DNA of 64,000 nt from Devosia sp. 2618 (GCF_040546815.1 NZ_JBEPOO010000001.1:4189965-4253964), one strand, 5' to 3'. Shown: positions 46,194-55,476, counted from the stretch's first letter. Notes: generated by a model not told the origin, from the sequence alone. Program-made: numbers and translations.

Positions 46194-46934
46194 TCAGCGG
46201 GCGGGGCGTTCGGCCATGACCATGTAGTTGATGCCCATATCCGACGAGCGTTTCCATTCGTCGGCCAGCGGGTGGAACACCACCCCGGTTTCCCCGATCA
46301 CCTTGAGGCCATTGCGCGTCAGCAGCGTCTTGATTTCTTCGGGCGTCAAAAACTTGTTCCAGTCATGAGTGCCCTTGGGCAACCAGCGCAGAACCTGTTC
46401 AGCGGCAAACACGGCAAACATCTTGGCGCGCAGCGTGCGGTTGAGCGTCGCCGTCAGCGTCAGGCCACCGGGTTTGACCAGATCGGCGCAGCTTTTCATG
46501 TAGAGCGGCACATTATCGACATGCTCGACCACTTCCATGTTGAGCACCATGTCATAGCGTTCGCCGGCGGCGGCCAGCGCTTCGCTGGTGGTGGCGCGAT
46601 AGTCGATATCGAGCCCGGATTTTTCGGCATGCAGTTTGGCGATGGCGATATTGCGCTCGGCTGCGTCAACGCCGGTCACCGTCGCGCCCAGCCGGGTCAG
46701 TGGCTCACACAACAACCCGCCGCCGCACCCGACATCCAGAATGGTCAGCCCCTCGAACGGGCGCATCGCCGTACCATCACGGCCAAAATGGGCCAGCAGA
46801 TGTTCGCGGATATAGCCCAGACGCACCGGATTGAACTTGTGCAGCGGCTTGAACTTGCCCTTGGGGTCCCACCACTCCTCGGCCATCGCAGTAAACTTAG
46901 CGATCTCGGCATCATTGATGGTCGTGGCGGTCAT
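46194..46934 (-). CDS. ubiG: Ubiquinone biosynthesis O-methyltransferase UbiG
   Basis: A 246-residue SAM methyltransferase that performs both O-methylations of ubiquinone. The N-terminal AEEWWDPKGKFKPLHKFNPVRLGYI is the UbiG hallmark. SAM motif I is LDVGCGGGLLCEPL, and LNMEVVEHVDNV follows. It is divergent from the LOG-family gene and lysC. The ATG at 46934 starts the family N-terminus. Confidence 0.96.
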   Translation of the reverse strand: MTATTINDAEIAKFTAMAEEWWDPKGKFKPLHKFNPVRLGYIREHLLAHFGRDGTAMRPFEGLTILDVGCGGGLLCEPLTRLGATVTGVDAAERNIAIAKLHAEKSGLDIDYRATTSEALAAAGERYDMVLNMEVVEHVDNVPLYMKSCADLVKPGGLTLTATLNRTLRAKMFAVFAAEQVLRWLPKGTHDWNKFLTPEEIKTLLTRNGLKVIGETGVVFHPLADEWKRSSDMGINYMVMAERPAR

Positions 46935-47130
46935 AGCGGGCTCCGGTACTGCGCCATGTATCGCCCGGCAATTTGACTGGGGCAAGGCGCAGGCACGTCG
47001 CAGGAGAGCAGTGCGGTGGCAACACAGGATCCAGACTGGCTGAGTTTGGGCCCGGCTTCCCTGCGTCCCGCATCTGAAGCGACGCTCGAACGCACTTGAC
47101 CATTTCGCCAAGCGTCGGTCAAACAGCGCT

Positions 47131-47739
47131 ATGAGTACTATTCGATCCATCTGCGTTTATTGCGGTTCTTCCCCCGGCAATGACCCCGCTTATCTCAACG
47201 CGGGCGAGCAACTTGGCGCCGCAATTGCGGCAGCAAACATTAAACTGATCTTCGGAGGCGGCACGAACGGCATCATGGGTGCGGTCGCTCGCGGCGTGCT
47301 GCAGGCTGGCGGCGAGGTCGGGGCGATTATCCCGCGTTTCCTCACCACGCGGGAAACCACGCACGATGCGATGAAAATTTTTAACGATCTGACCATCGTC
47401 GAAACCATGCATGAGCGAAAGCAGTCCATGTTCGACCGCTCCGATGCGTTCGTTGCCTTGCCGGGCGGATTGGGGACTGTCGAAGAGATCATCGAGATCA
47501 TGACATGGGCGCAGCTTGGCCAGCACAGGAAGCCAATCGTCTTCGCCAATGTCAAAAACTTCTGGGCGCCCATGCTTGGTATGATCGACCATATGGAGAG
47601 GGTTGGCTTCCTTCACAGCCGAAGCCTGATTCAGCCAATCGTTGTCGATGAGGTTGAAAACATCGTCGCGGCTATCCAAGCGGCAGCGGTGCCCGAAGCG
47701 ACTGCCGAAGGCGTTTCCTCGGTCATCGAGAAGATGTAA
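47131..47739 (+). CDS. LOG-family (TIGR00730) Rossmann-fold protein
   Basis: A 202-residue 'Lonely guy' relative. Signature motifs are ICVYCGSSPGNDPAY, GGGTNGIMGAVARGV and PGGLGTVEEIIE, the last holding the catalytic PGGxGTxxE. Characterised members release free bases or ribose 5-phosphate from nucleoside monophosphates such as AMP; a cytokinin role is possible but unproven here. Confidence 0.92.
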   Translation: MSTIRSICVYCGSSPGNDPAYLNAGEQLGAAIAAANIKLIFGGGTNGIMGAVARGVLQAGGEVGAIIPRFLTTRETTHDAMKIFNDLTIVETMHERKQSMFDRSDAFVALPGGLGTVEEIIEIMTWAQLGQHRKPIVFANVKNFWAPMLGMIDHMERVGFLHSRSLIQPIVVDEVENIVAAIQAAAVPEATAEGVSSVIEKM

Positions 47740-47900
47740 ACTGCCGGCTTCAAGGATCACGGGGGCTCTCCAACATCGGGGTTGTGGAGCTGCTTGACGC
47801 CGCGTCTTCGGCTTCCCCATTGATCGCGTCACCGCTTTGTCGTATGTCCCGGCCAAATTTGGAGCGTACCGCCGGGTTCGGTGGAGTTTCGGGGAATGAA

Positions 47901-49166
47901 TTGGCCCGTATAGTCGTAAAGTTCGGTGGCACTTCGGTGGCCAGTGTTGAACGCATCCGCCAGGCTGCGCGCCATGTGAAGCGCGAAGTCGAAGCCGGCA
48001 ATGAAGTTGCCGTGGTTGTGTCTGCCATGAGTGGCAAAACCAATGAGCTGGTCGGCTGGGTCAATGAAGCCAGCCCGCTCCACGATGCGCGCGAATACGA
48101 CGCCGTCGTCGCCTCGGGCGAGCAGGTGACGGCGGGCCTGATGGCCATCGTCTTGAGCGAAATGGGCATCCAGTCGCGTTCGTTCGCGGGCTGGCAGGTG
48201 CCGATCCATACCGATGACTCCCATGGCGCAGCGCGGATCGTCGATATCGACCCAACCGAACTCGACAAGCGCATGAAGGATGGCTGGGTGCCGGTGATCA
48301 CCGGTTTCCAGGGCATTTCCCCGCATGGCCGCGTCACGACGCTGGGTCGCGGTGGCTCCGATACGTCGGCGGTGGCGGTGGCAGCGGCGGTCAAGGCTGA
48401 CCGTTGCGATATCTATACGGATGTGGACGGCGTTTACACCACCGACCCGCGCATCGTGCCCAAGGCGCAGCGCCTGACCAAGATTTCCTTTGAGGAAATG
48501 CTGGAAATGGCCTCGCTCGGCGCCAAGGTGCTGATGATTCGTTCGGTCGAAATGGCGATGGCGCATAAGGTGCGCCTGCTGGTTCGCTCGAGTTTTGATG
48601 ATCCGGATGCGCCGCAGGTGGCGCCCGATGGAACGCCGGGGGTTCCCGGAACGCTCGTTTGCGATGAGGAAGAGATCATGGAAAAGCAGATCGTTTCGGG
48701 CGTGACGCTCGCCAAGGCAGAAGCCAAGATCACCCTGCGCGACGTCAAGGACAATCCCGGCGTTGCCGCGGCCATTTTTGGCACGCTGGCCGATCAGGGC
48801 ATTATCGTCGACATGATCGTGCAGAATATTGCCGATGATGGCGCCACCACCGACATCACGTTTACGGTACCAGACAGCGAATATGACAAGGCTATCAAAA
48901 CCTTGCAGAACGCCGGCGACCGTATCGAATATGCCCGCCTGTCCGGCTCCAAGGGCGGCGCAAAGGTCTCGGTTGTGGGCGTCGGCATGCGTAGCCACGC
49001 TGGCGTTGCATCGTCGATGTTCAAGGCTCTGGCCGACAAGGGCATCAATATTCAGCTGATCACGACCAGTGAAATCAAGACCTCAGTATTGATCGACGAG
49101 CAGTATGCCGAGCTTGCGGTTCGCGCTCTGCATACCTATTACGGTTTGGACAAGAAGGACGACTGA
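47901..49166 (+). CDS. lysC: Aspartate kinase
   Basis: The 421-residue kinase that starts lysine, threonine and methionine synthesis. The N-terminal KFGGTSVASVERI, GRGGSDTSAVAVA and TDVDGVYTTDPR belong to the kinase domain. Two ACT domains fill the last ~160 residues and would bind lysine or threonine for feedback control. The TTG at 47901 with GGGGA upstream is chosen; an ATG at 47844 would add a non-conserved 19-residue extension. Confidence 0.95.
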   Translation: MARIVVKFGGTSVASVERIRQAARHVKREVEAGNEVAVVVSAMSGKTNELVGWVNEASPLHDAREYDAVVASGEQVTAGLMAIVLSEMGIQSRSFAGWQVPIHTDDSHGAARIVDIDPTELDKRMKDGWVPVITGFQGISPHGRVTTLGRGGSDTSAVAVAAAVKADRCDIYTDVDGVYTTDPRIVPKAQRLTKISFEEMLEMASLGAKVLMIRSVEMAMAHKVRLLVRSSFDDPDAPQVAPDGTPGVPGTLVCDEEEIMEKQIVSGVTLAKAEAKITLRDVKDNPGVAAAIFGTLADQGIIVDMIVQNIADDGATTDITFTVPDSEYDKAIKTLQNAGDRIEYARLSGSKGGAKVSVVGVGMRSHAGVASSMFKALADKGINIQLITTSEIKTSVLIDEQYAELAVRALHTYYGLDKKDD

Positions 49167-49235
49167 GGCCCCGATAAGGGGATTGGGGCCGCGTCCAGCA
49201 CAGGGGGGCGGCTTTGCGGGTCGTCTGATGAGGGA

Positions 49236-51503
49236 ATGGTCACGTCCATAGGCGGCCCACGGGTGCTGCTGCGGCAGTTGCGCGAGACGATGGCGGAGCC
49301 GCTGGCTTCGCAGGCTCGGCTCGACAAGATCGTGGGCCTGATTGCCGACAATATGCGAGCCGACGTGTGCTCGTTTTATGTCCTGCGCGATGACGGCGCG
49401 CTGGAGCTGTTCGCCTCCAAGGGCCTCGCGGCCGAAGCCGTCCACATGACCACATTGCGGCTGGGCGAAGGTCTGGTCGGCCTGATTGCTGCCGAAGCCG
49501 AGCCGCTGTCGCTTGACGACGCCCCCAGCCATCCCAGTTTTGCCTATCGTCCGGAAACGGGCGAAGACCGCTATAATTCTTTCCTTGGTGTTCCGGTGCT
49601 GCGTGCCGGGCAAACGCTGGGCGTTCTGGTGGTGCAGAACTCGGATCATCGCCATTACGGCGAGGATGAAACCGAGGCGATGCTGACTACGGCCACAATC
49701 CTGGCCGAGATGATCGCCACCTCGGATTTCGACAATCTGATCAAGCCGGGTTCCGATATCGATCTCAGGCGTCCCCGCATGTTTAACGGCGTCAGCTTCA
49801 CCGAAGGAATTGCGCTCGGCACCGTGGTGCTGCACGACCCGCGTGTCGTGGTGTCCAATTTCATTGCCGAAGATACCGATGCCGAAAAGGTGCGGCTTGA
49901 GACGGCGCTCGAAAAGATGCGCGTGTCGATTGATGCCATGCTCGAGCATGGCGACATGCAGTCGACCTCCGATCACCGCGAGATCCTCGAAACCTATCGC
50001 ATGTTCGCCAATGACCGGGGCTGGGTGCATCGGCTGACCGAGGCCATCGACAATGGTCTCAGCGCAGAAGCGGCTGTCGAGCGGGTGCAGAACGATACCC
50101 GCGCGCGCATGATGCGCCAGACCGATCCCTATATTCGCGACCGGCTGCACGATCTCGACGATCTGGCCAACCGGCTGCTGCGCGTTTTGACCGGCGACGG
50201 CCATGTGCTGGGCCGCAAGGAATTGCCCGATAACGCCATTCTGGTCGCCCGCAATATGGGCCCGGCGGAACTGCTCGAATATGACCGCACCAAGCTGCGC
50301 GGTCTGGTACTCGAAGAAGGCGGCAACACGGCGCACGTCGCCATCGTCGCGCGGTCGCTGGGCATGGTGGCGGTGGGGCAGGCGCAGTCGATCGTTTCGA
50401 TGTGCGAAACCGGCGATGACATCATCATCGATGGCACGGCGGGGCTCGTCCATTTGCGGCCGACGCCCGATATCGAGCAGGCCTATGTCGACAAGGTCAA
50501 GGTTTCGGCCAAGCGTCGGGCGCATTATGCGGCCCTGCGCGATAAGCCCAGCATTACCAAGGACGGGGTGCAGATCACCCTGCTGCACAATTCGGGCCTG
50601 GTCGCCGATCTGCCGATGCTCGACGATACGGGCGCGGCGGGTGTCGGCCTGTTCCGCACCGAACTGCAGTTCATGATCGCCAGCAAACTGCCGCGCCTGC
50701 ATGAACAGCAGGAGCTTTATGCCGAAGCCATGGCGATTGCCGGCGAGCGCCCCGTGGTGTTCCGCCTGCTCGATATTGGTGGCGACAAGGTGCTGCCTTA
50801 TCAGCGCGCATCGGTCGAAGAAAACCCGGCCATGGGCTTCCGCTCGATCCGGCTTGGGCTGGAACGGCCGGGCCTGTTGCGCACGCAGATTCGCGCGCTG
50901 ATCCTAGCGGCCAATGGTCGTCCGCTCAAGATTCTCGTGCCGATGGTCACCGAGACGTTTGAATTCACGCAGACCAAGATGGTCGTGCAGAAGGAAGTCG
51001 AGCGGTTGCGGCGGCAGGGCAAGACCTTGCCGAGCCGACTGGAACTGGGCGTGATGGTCGAAGTGCCATCGCTGCTGTTCGAGCTGGACCAGATTTTGCC
51101 CGAGGCTGATTTTGTCTCGATTGGCTCCAACGATCTGGTGCAGTTCCTCACCGCATCGGACCGCGCCAATCCACGCGTTGCCAAAAATTACGATCCCATC
51201 GGCATGCCGCGCCTGCGCGCCATCCGAATGATCGTGGACGCGGCCAAGCGCTACAATATCCCCATCACCATGTGTGGCGAACTGGCCGGCAAGCCGCTCG
51301 AAGCTTTGGCGCTGATGGCGGTGGGCATGACGCGCCTGTCGATGGGGCCGGGCTCGATTGGTCCGATCAAGGAACTGGTGCTCAATCTCGATCTCAGGCC
51401 CATCCAGCTAGCGGTGGGTGCCGCTTTGAGCGATGGCGCCGATGGCGTCACCATCCGCCAGTTGCTGCAGGAATGGATCGAAAAGCAGAACCTGCCGGTT
51501 TAG
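49236..51503 (+). CDS. ptsP: Nitrogen-PTS enzyme I, PtsP
   Basis: A 755-residue phosphotransferase that passes phosphate from PEP to the NPr/EIIANtr branch controlling nitrogen, potassium and carbon responses. The N-terminal GAF domain (~residues 20-155) is the sensor that separates PtsP from ordinary enzyme I. The phospho-histidine lies in GGNTAHVAIVARS, and the PEP-binding C-domain has GLFRTELQFM and SIGSNDLVQFL. It follows lysC by ~70 bases, the usual order. Confidence 0.95.
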   Translation: MVTSIGGPRVLLRQLRETMAEPLASQARLDKIVGLIADNMRADVCSFYVLRDDGALELFASKGLAAEAVHMTTLRLGEGLVGLIAAEAEPLSLDDAPSHPSFAYRPETGEDRYNSFLGVPVLRAGQTLGVLVVQNSDHRHYGEDETEAMLTTATILAEMIATSDFDNLIKPGSDIDLRRPRMFNGVSFTEGIALGTVVLHDPRVVVSNFIAEDTDAEKVRLETALEKMRVSIDAMLEHGDMQSTSDHREILETYRMFANDRGWVHRLTEAIDNGLSAEAAVERVQNDTRARMMRQTDPYIRDRLHDLDDLANRLLRVLTGDGHVLGRKELPDNAILVARNMGPAELLEYDRTKLRGLVLEEGGNTAHVAIVARSLGMVAVGQAQSIVSMCETGDDIIIDGTAGLVHLRPTPDIEQAYVDKVKVSAKRRAHYAALRDKPSITKDGVQITLLHNSGLVADLPMLDDTGAAGVGLFRTELQFMIASKLPRLHEQQELYAEAMAIAGERPVVFRLLDIGGDKVLPYQRASVEENPAMGFRSIRLGLERPGLLRTQIRALILAANGRPLKILVPMVTETFEFTQTKMVVQKEVERLRRQGKTLPSRLELGVMVEVPSLLFELDQILPEADFVSIGSNDLVQFLTASDRANPRVAKNYDPIGMPRLRAIRMIVDAAKRYNIPITMCGELAGKPLEALALMAVGMTRLSMGPGSIGPIKELVLNLDLRPIQLAVGAALSDGADGVTIRQLLQEWIEKQNLPV

Positions 51504-51507
51504 GGCT

Positions 51508-51674
51508 TTTCACCTCTCCCTTTGGGGGAGAGGTCGCCTCTTGAGGCGGGTGAGGGGGCCTTCCACACGCGCCCAACTCCCGAAAAGGCCCCCTCACCCG
51601 TCGGCGGAGCCTGTCTTCGTGCGCGAAAGCGACACGGAGGCCGTCGACCTCTCCCCCAAAGGGAGAGGTGAAGA
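51508..51674. repeat. Inverted-pair palindromic repeat (family B) between ptsP and prfA
   Basis: The left half CACCTCTCCCTTTGGGGGAG, hairpin GCCTC-TT-GAGGC, GGGTGAGGGGGCCTT is mirrored by AAGGCCCCCTCACCCGTCGG...CCTCTCCCCCAAAGGGAGAG. The right half's small hairpin is enlarged by about 30 bases that themselves contain TGTC/GACA pairs. Confidence 0.8.
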
Positions 51675-51746
51675 GGCGCCGAACCCTTGCGATGTTGCGC
51701 CGTTATCCCTAAAGCGTGGCTGCTCCAGACTTGAAAGACGTATTCC

Positions 51747-52823
51747 ATGGCATCTCTACCCCAGGACAAGCTCGACGCGCTTGAGACGCGGTTCCAGTAT
51801 GTCGAGGCGGCGCTTTCGGGCGGGGCCGGACCGGATGAGTTCGTCAAATTTTCCAAGGAACACGCCGAGCTGGCGCCGGTAGTCGGCGAGATCCGCGCCT
51901 ATAACAAGGCGCTGCGCGACCGCGCCGAGGCCGAGACGCTGCTCAAGAGCGGCGACAAGGAAATGGCCGAAATGGCCGCTGCTGAAATCGAAGAGCTCGA
52001 TGAGCGCATCGATAGCCTGTTCCAGGCCGTGCGCATCCTGTTGCTGCCCAAGGATGAGGCCGACGAAAAGTCGATCATTCTCGAAATTCGTGGCGGCACG
52101 GGCGGCGACGAAGCCGCACTCTTCGCGGGCGATCTGTTCCGCATGTATGAGCGCTACGCCGCCGGCCATGGCTGGAAGGTCACCGTGATGGAAGAAAGCC
52201 CCGGCGAAATGGGTGGCTTCAAGGAAATCATCGCCAACGTTTCGGGCAAGGGCGTTTATGCCCGCATGAAGTTTGAATCCGGCGTGCACCGCGTGCAGCG
52301 CGTGCCGGCGACCGAGGGCTCGGGGCGCATCCATACCTCGGCGGCCACGGTTGCCGTGCTGCCGGAAGTCGAAGACATCGACATCGAAATCCGCACCGAA
52401 GACATTCGCATCGACACCATGCGCGCTTCGGGTGCCGGTGGTCAGCACGTCAACACCACGGACTCTGCGGTGCGTATCACTCATATTCCGTCTGGCCTTG
52501 TCGTGACCTCGGCGATGAAGTCCCAGCACCAGAACCGCGCGCAGGCGATGATCGTGCTGCGCTCGCGGCTTTATGAAATGCAGCGCGAAGAGCGCGACAG
52601 CGCCCGTTCGGCCGAGCGCAAGGGGCAGGTGGGGTCGGGCGATCGCTCCGAACGCATCCGCACCTACAATTTCCCGCAGGGCCGCGTCACCGATCACCGC
52701 ATTAACCTCACGCTCTACAAGCTCGACAAGGTCATCGCCGGCGAAGCGCTGGACGAGTTGATCGAGGCGTTGATCACCACCAGCCAGGCGGAACAGCTCG
52801 CCGCGATGGAAACCTCCAACTGA
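51747..52823 (+). CDS. prfA: Peptide chain release factor 1
   Basis: A 358-residue factor that reads UAA and UAG. The catalytic GGQ is in [18 protein letters not shown]; its glutamine is the target of PrmC, encoded next. The coiled N-terminal domain and the central PxT-type region are in place ([19 protein letters not shown]). Length is normal. Confidence 0.97.
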   Translation: MASLPQDKLDALETRFQYVEAALSGGAGPDEFVKFSKEHAELAPVVGEIRAYNKALRDRAEAETLLKSGDKEMAEMAAAEIEELDERIDSLFQAVRILLLPKDEADEKSIILEIRGGTGGDEAALFAGDLFRMYERYAAGHGWKVTVMEESPGEMGGFKEIIANVSGKGVYARMKFESGVHRVQRVPATEGSGRIHTSAATVAVLPEVEDIDIEIRTEDIRIDTMRASGAGGQHVNTTDSAVRITHIPSGLVVTSAMKSQHQNRAQAMIVLRSRLYEMQREERDSARSAERKGQVGSGDRSERIRTYNFPQGRVTDHRINLTLYKLDKVIAGEALDELIEALITTSQAEQLAAMETSN

Positions 52824-52867
52824 GCCAGAAGCCAACCATCGGCGCACTCTGGCGCGGTTGGCGCGAT

Positions 52868-53809
52868 GTGCTTGGGCGGCTCGGTTTTGACAGCGCGGCG
52901 CTCGACGCCAAGCTACTAACCGGCCATGCCCTCGGCCTCGGCACACTGCAACTGGCCACGCGTGAAAACGACCTTGTGGATGATGCGGCGGCCCAACGCG
53001 TCGCGGAACTCTTGCAGCGCCGCATGACCGGCGAGTCCGTCGCCCGCATCATCGGTGAGCGCGAATTTTACGGCCTGCCCTTCGCCCTCAATGCCGCCAC
53101 GCTCGAACCGCGCCCCGAAACCGAATTGCTGGTCGATCTGGCGCGGGGTGTGCTTCCGGCCGGCGGTCACCTGCTCGATCTGGGCACCGGCAGCGGCTGC
53201 ATCCCCATCGCCATCCTCGCCAACCAGCCCGATGCGACGGGTATTGCGGTTGATCTCAGCGGAGATGCGCTGATTGCGGCAAAGGCCAATGCGGAACGCA
53301 ATGGCGTGGCGGAGCGGCTGACATTGCTGCAAGGCAGTTGGTTTGACGCGTTGGCTGAGCACCGGACAGCCCCCTCTCCCCTGAGGGGAGAGGGTTGGGG
53401 TGAGGGGTTCAATGCCGGTGCTAATGCTGAGAGTCTGAACCCCTTACCCGCCCCTTCGGGGCGACCTCTCCCCTCAGGGGAGAGGTGGGATCCAGCGCAA
53501 AAATTCAACCTCATCGTCTCCAACCCGCCCTACATCACCTCTGCCGTCGTCGAAACCCTTTCCCCCGAGGTCAAAGACTTCGACCCCCGCCTGGCGCTGG
53601 ATGGTGGGCCCGACGGCCTTGCGCCCTATCGGATCATTGCGGCGCAGGCCAAAACCTGGCTCAAGCCCGGTGGCTGGCTGATGGTCGAGATCGGCTATGA
53701 CCAGGGGGCGGCGGTCTGTGCTCTGTTTGTGGAAACAAATCTGGAAGATGTGGCGGTGCACCGTGATCTCAATGGTCTTGATCGTGTGGTAGTTGCGCAC
53801 CACATCTAG
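52868..53809 (+). CDS. prmC: Release-factor glutamine methyltransferase PrmC, with an in-frame repeat insertion
   Basis: Methylates the GGQ glutamine of release factors. The SAM motif HLLDLGTGSGCIPIAIL and the catalytic NPPY (residues 219-222) are intact. Between the DALA segment and FNLIVSNPPYI, residues ~167-208 are not family sequence. They are the translation of an inverted-pair family B repeat (SPLRGEGWGEGF ... PSGRPLPSGER), a multiple of three bases, so the frame stays open. GTG 52868 is the first conventional start, but N-terminal family sequence (IGALWRGWRDVLGRLGF) begins upstream, so initiation at a rarer codon near 52820 is possible. Confidence 0.9.
   Translation: MLGRLGFDSAALDAKLLTGHALGLGTLQLATRENDLVDDAAAQRVAELLQRRMTGESVARIIGEREFYGLPFALNAATLEPRPETELLVDLARGVLPAGGHLLDLGTGSGCIPIAILANQPDATGIAVDLSGDALIAAKANAERNGVAERLTLLQGSWFDALAEHRTAPSPLRGEGWGEGFNAGANAESLNPLPAPSGRPLPSGERWDPAQKFNLIVSNPPYITSAVVETLSPEVKDFDPRLALDGGPDGLAPYRIIAAQAKTWLKPGGWLMVEIGYDQGAAVCALFVETNLEDVAVHRDLNGLDRVVVAHHI
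53368..53489. repeat. Family B repeat pair inside the prmC coding sequence
   Basis: GCCCCCTCTCCCCTGAGGGG...GGTTGGGGTGAGGGG is mirrored by CCCCTTACCC, hairpin GCCCC-TTC-GGGGC, CCTCTCCCCTCAGGGGAGAG. It shares the two-hairpin design with intergenic copies at 23187 and 51508, but here it is translated. Confidence 0.9.
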
Positions 53810-54148
53810 TTGGTCTTCTGCACAGCCTGGTGAGGCACCGTAATTAGTGCTGGCAAAGGCGGGGCGAACAATATAGTTTGCTCCTAGCTGTCAACGGTGC
53901 TTCATGAGCGCCACGGCGACAAGCCACCCGACAATTCATTGGCTGCACGACGCAGCGCGGTTCCAGCAAAGGCTGGAATTACGCGGGATGGGTTCGGAGC
54001 GCCGTCCGACGGTTTCGGTCTTCATGAAGCCAGATAGAGCCGGATTGGGAAGCGTGTGTGCTTCGCTCCGGGGTTGGCCTGGTCAGGCAATGTGCCGATC
54101 CGCCAACAGTGTGACGCTTATTTTTCTAGAGTTAGATAAAGCGACCAG
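53810..54148. other. Intergenic region between prmC and the DUF4167 gene
   Basis: A 339-bp stretch without a convincing gene. It contains a perfect hairpin TTCCAGC-AAAG-GCTGGAA (53961-53978) and a TATAGT that could be a -10 box (near 53871). A small open frame (53904-54152) looks non-coding. Confidence 0.5.
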
Positions 54149-54913
54149 ATGAGACCCAACAACCAGAATAACAAGAACCGGCAGCGCAGCCGCAATGGTG
54201 GACGCAAGCACGTCAACCCATTGTCACGCAGCTTCGAGAGCAATGGTCCGGACGTGAAGGTGCGTGGCAACGCGGCCCATATCGCCGAGAAATATCTCCA
54301 GCTGGCGCGCGATGCTCAGTCGAGCGGCGATTCCGTCATGGCTGAGAATTATCTCCAGCATGCCGAGCATTATTTCCGCATCGTTTCGAGTGCGCAGCAG
54401 GCCCAGAACGGCCAGCGCCCGGACGGTCAGGATGACGATTTCGACGACGATATGCCCGATATGAATTCGCGCTTCGCCTCGCCCCAGCCACAGGTGCAGC
54501 CGCAGCAGCAGTTCACCCAGGGCGAAGGCGACGATCAGGGCGAAGGCGAGCAGCCACGCCAGCAGCAGAACGAACAGCGTCAGCAGCGCCAGGACAATCA
54601 GGAAGCTGGCGAACGCCAGCCGCGCCGTGAGCGTCCCCGTCGTGAACGCTTCCGTCCTGAAGGCGAAGTGCAGCAGCAGGTCGTTCAGACCGAAGCCGTT
54701 GCCGCCCCTGCACCTGAAGCTGTCGAAGCGCCAGTCGAACAGGCTGTAGCCGTTGAAGCTGAAGGCGAAGCCAAAAAGCCACGTGAGCGCCGCCCACGCC
54801 GCCGTCGTCCCGCAGCGGGCGAGGCAGGTGCCGATCTGGCCGATGCCGATCAGCCAGACGTCGGCGAACTCCCGGCCTTCCTCACCGCCGGCACCACCAG
54901 CGCCGCTGAGTAA
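54149..54913 (+). CDS. DUF4167 protein
   Basis: A 254-residue protein. The conserved domain is residues 1-80: a basic start (NRQRSRNGGRKHVNPLSRSF) and ARDAQSSGDSVMAENYLQHAEHYFRI. The rest is low-complexity, rich in Gln, Arg and Glu, with alternating acidic and Arg-rich blocks and RPEGEVQ at 169-175, a motif also found twice in the Suv3-like helicase tail. The composition suggests RNA binding, but the function is unknown. It sits between prmC and clpB, as is usual in the order. Confidence 0.88.
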   Translation: MRPNNQNNKNRQRSRNGGRKHVNPLSRSFESNGPDVKVRGNAAHIAEKYLQLARDAQSSGDSVMAENYLQHAEHYFRIVSSAQQAQNGQRPDGQDDDFDDDMPDMNSRFASPQPQVQPQQQFTQGEGDDQGEGEQPRQQQNEQRQQRQDNQEAGERQPRRERPRRERFRPEGEVQQQVVQTEAVAAPAPEAVEAPVEQAVAVEAEGEAKKPRERRPRRRRPAAGEAGADLADADQPDVGELPAFLTAGTTSAAE

Positions 54914-54926
54914 GTCAGATCCAAAT

Positions 54927-54966
54927 TTTAAAAAGGCCGGGCAGCGATGTCCGGCCTTTTGTTTGT
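54927..54966 (+). terminator. Rho-independent terminator of the DUF4167 gene
   Basis: AAAAAGGCCGG-GCAGCGATGT-CCGGCCTTTT is followed by GTTTG. Confidence 0.85.
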
Positions 54967-55015
54967 GGGCTGCGCAACCGACCCGTTGAAAGAGTGTTCA
55001 CCGCCAGCCCTCCCC

Positions 55016-55110
55016 ACCCGTCATTACCCGGCCTGTCCGGGTAATCCATCTCTCCACTGTCGCTGGCCGATGGATTGCCCGGACAAGCCGGGCAATGACG
55101 ATCGATTGGT
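55016..55110. repeat. REP-like hairpin pair (family E)
   Basis: ATTACCCGGCCTGTCCGGGTAAT (55023) and ATTGCCCGGACAAGCCGGGCAAT (55075) are two hairpins in the gap before clpB. Each is a near-perfect palindrome flanked by GTC/GAC. Confidence 0.75.
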
Positions 55111-55142
55111 TGTTTCGCGTGATGGAGTTGCTCCGCATACAG

Positions 55143-55203
55143 CGCCACGCCCTCGTGGTTCGAGGCTCGTGAAGAACGCGCACCTCACCATGAGGGCGTG
55201 CCC
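55143..55203. repeat. Single half unit of family A
   Basis: CCACGCCCTCGTGGTTCGAGG...CACCTCACCATGAGGGCGTG. The facing half present at 13911, 17691 and 27163 is missing here. Confidence 0.75.
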
Positions 55204-55415
55204 GCACTCCCATCCCCCCCCAAAAAAACTTATCCCCCCACCCAAAACCACGCGCATACTCCATCCCGTTGCCCACGTCAGAGCCCAGTCATGACGAGTG
55301 ATGGTCGTGGGAATTGCCGGGGAGGAGGGGTCGCCTTCCTCGTGCGGGTTGGAAACTCGGCAGCCGCGCCTGCAATAATGGTAGCGCCTGAACCGGACCT
55401 GTTCGAAATCCCGGT

Positions 55416-55476
55416 ATGGTGGCGAGGCAGCAGTCTCACTCCCAATACTAGATCGAGGCTGATGCCTCGCCACCAT
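55416..55476. repeat. 14-bp perfect inverted repeat upstream of clpB
   Basis: ATGGTGGCGAGGCA (55416-55429) and TGCCTCGCCACCAT (55463-55476) enclose 33 bases. It does not match the other repeat families. It lies ~220 bases before clpB, upstream of the candidate promoter. Confidence 0.7.

Noticed and set aside
49083..50702. A 539-codon open frame antisense to lysC/ptsP
   Set aside because: Shadow of ptsP; no start signal and atypical composition.
53904..54152. An 82-codon frame between prmC and the DUF4167 gene
   Set aside because: Composition unlike its neighbours, contains the hairpin at 53961, and no family resemblance.
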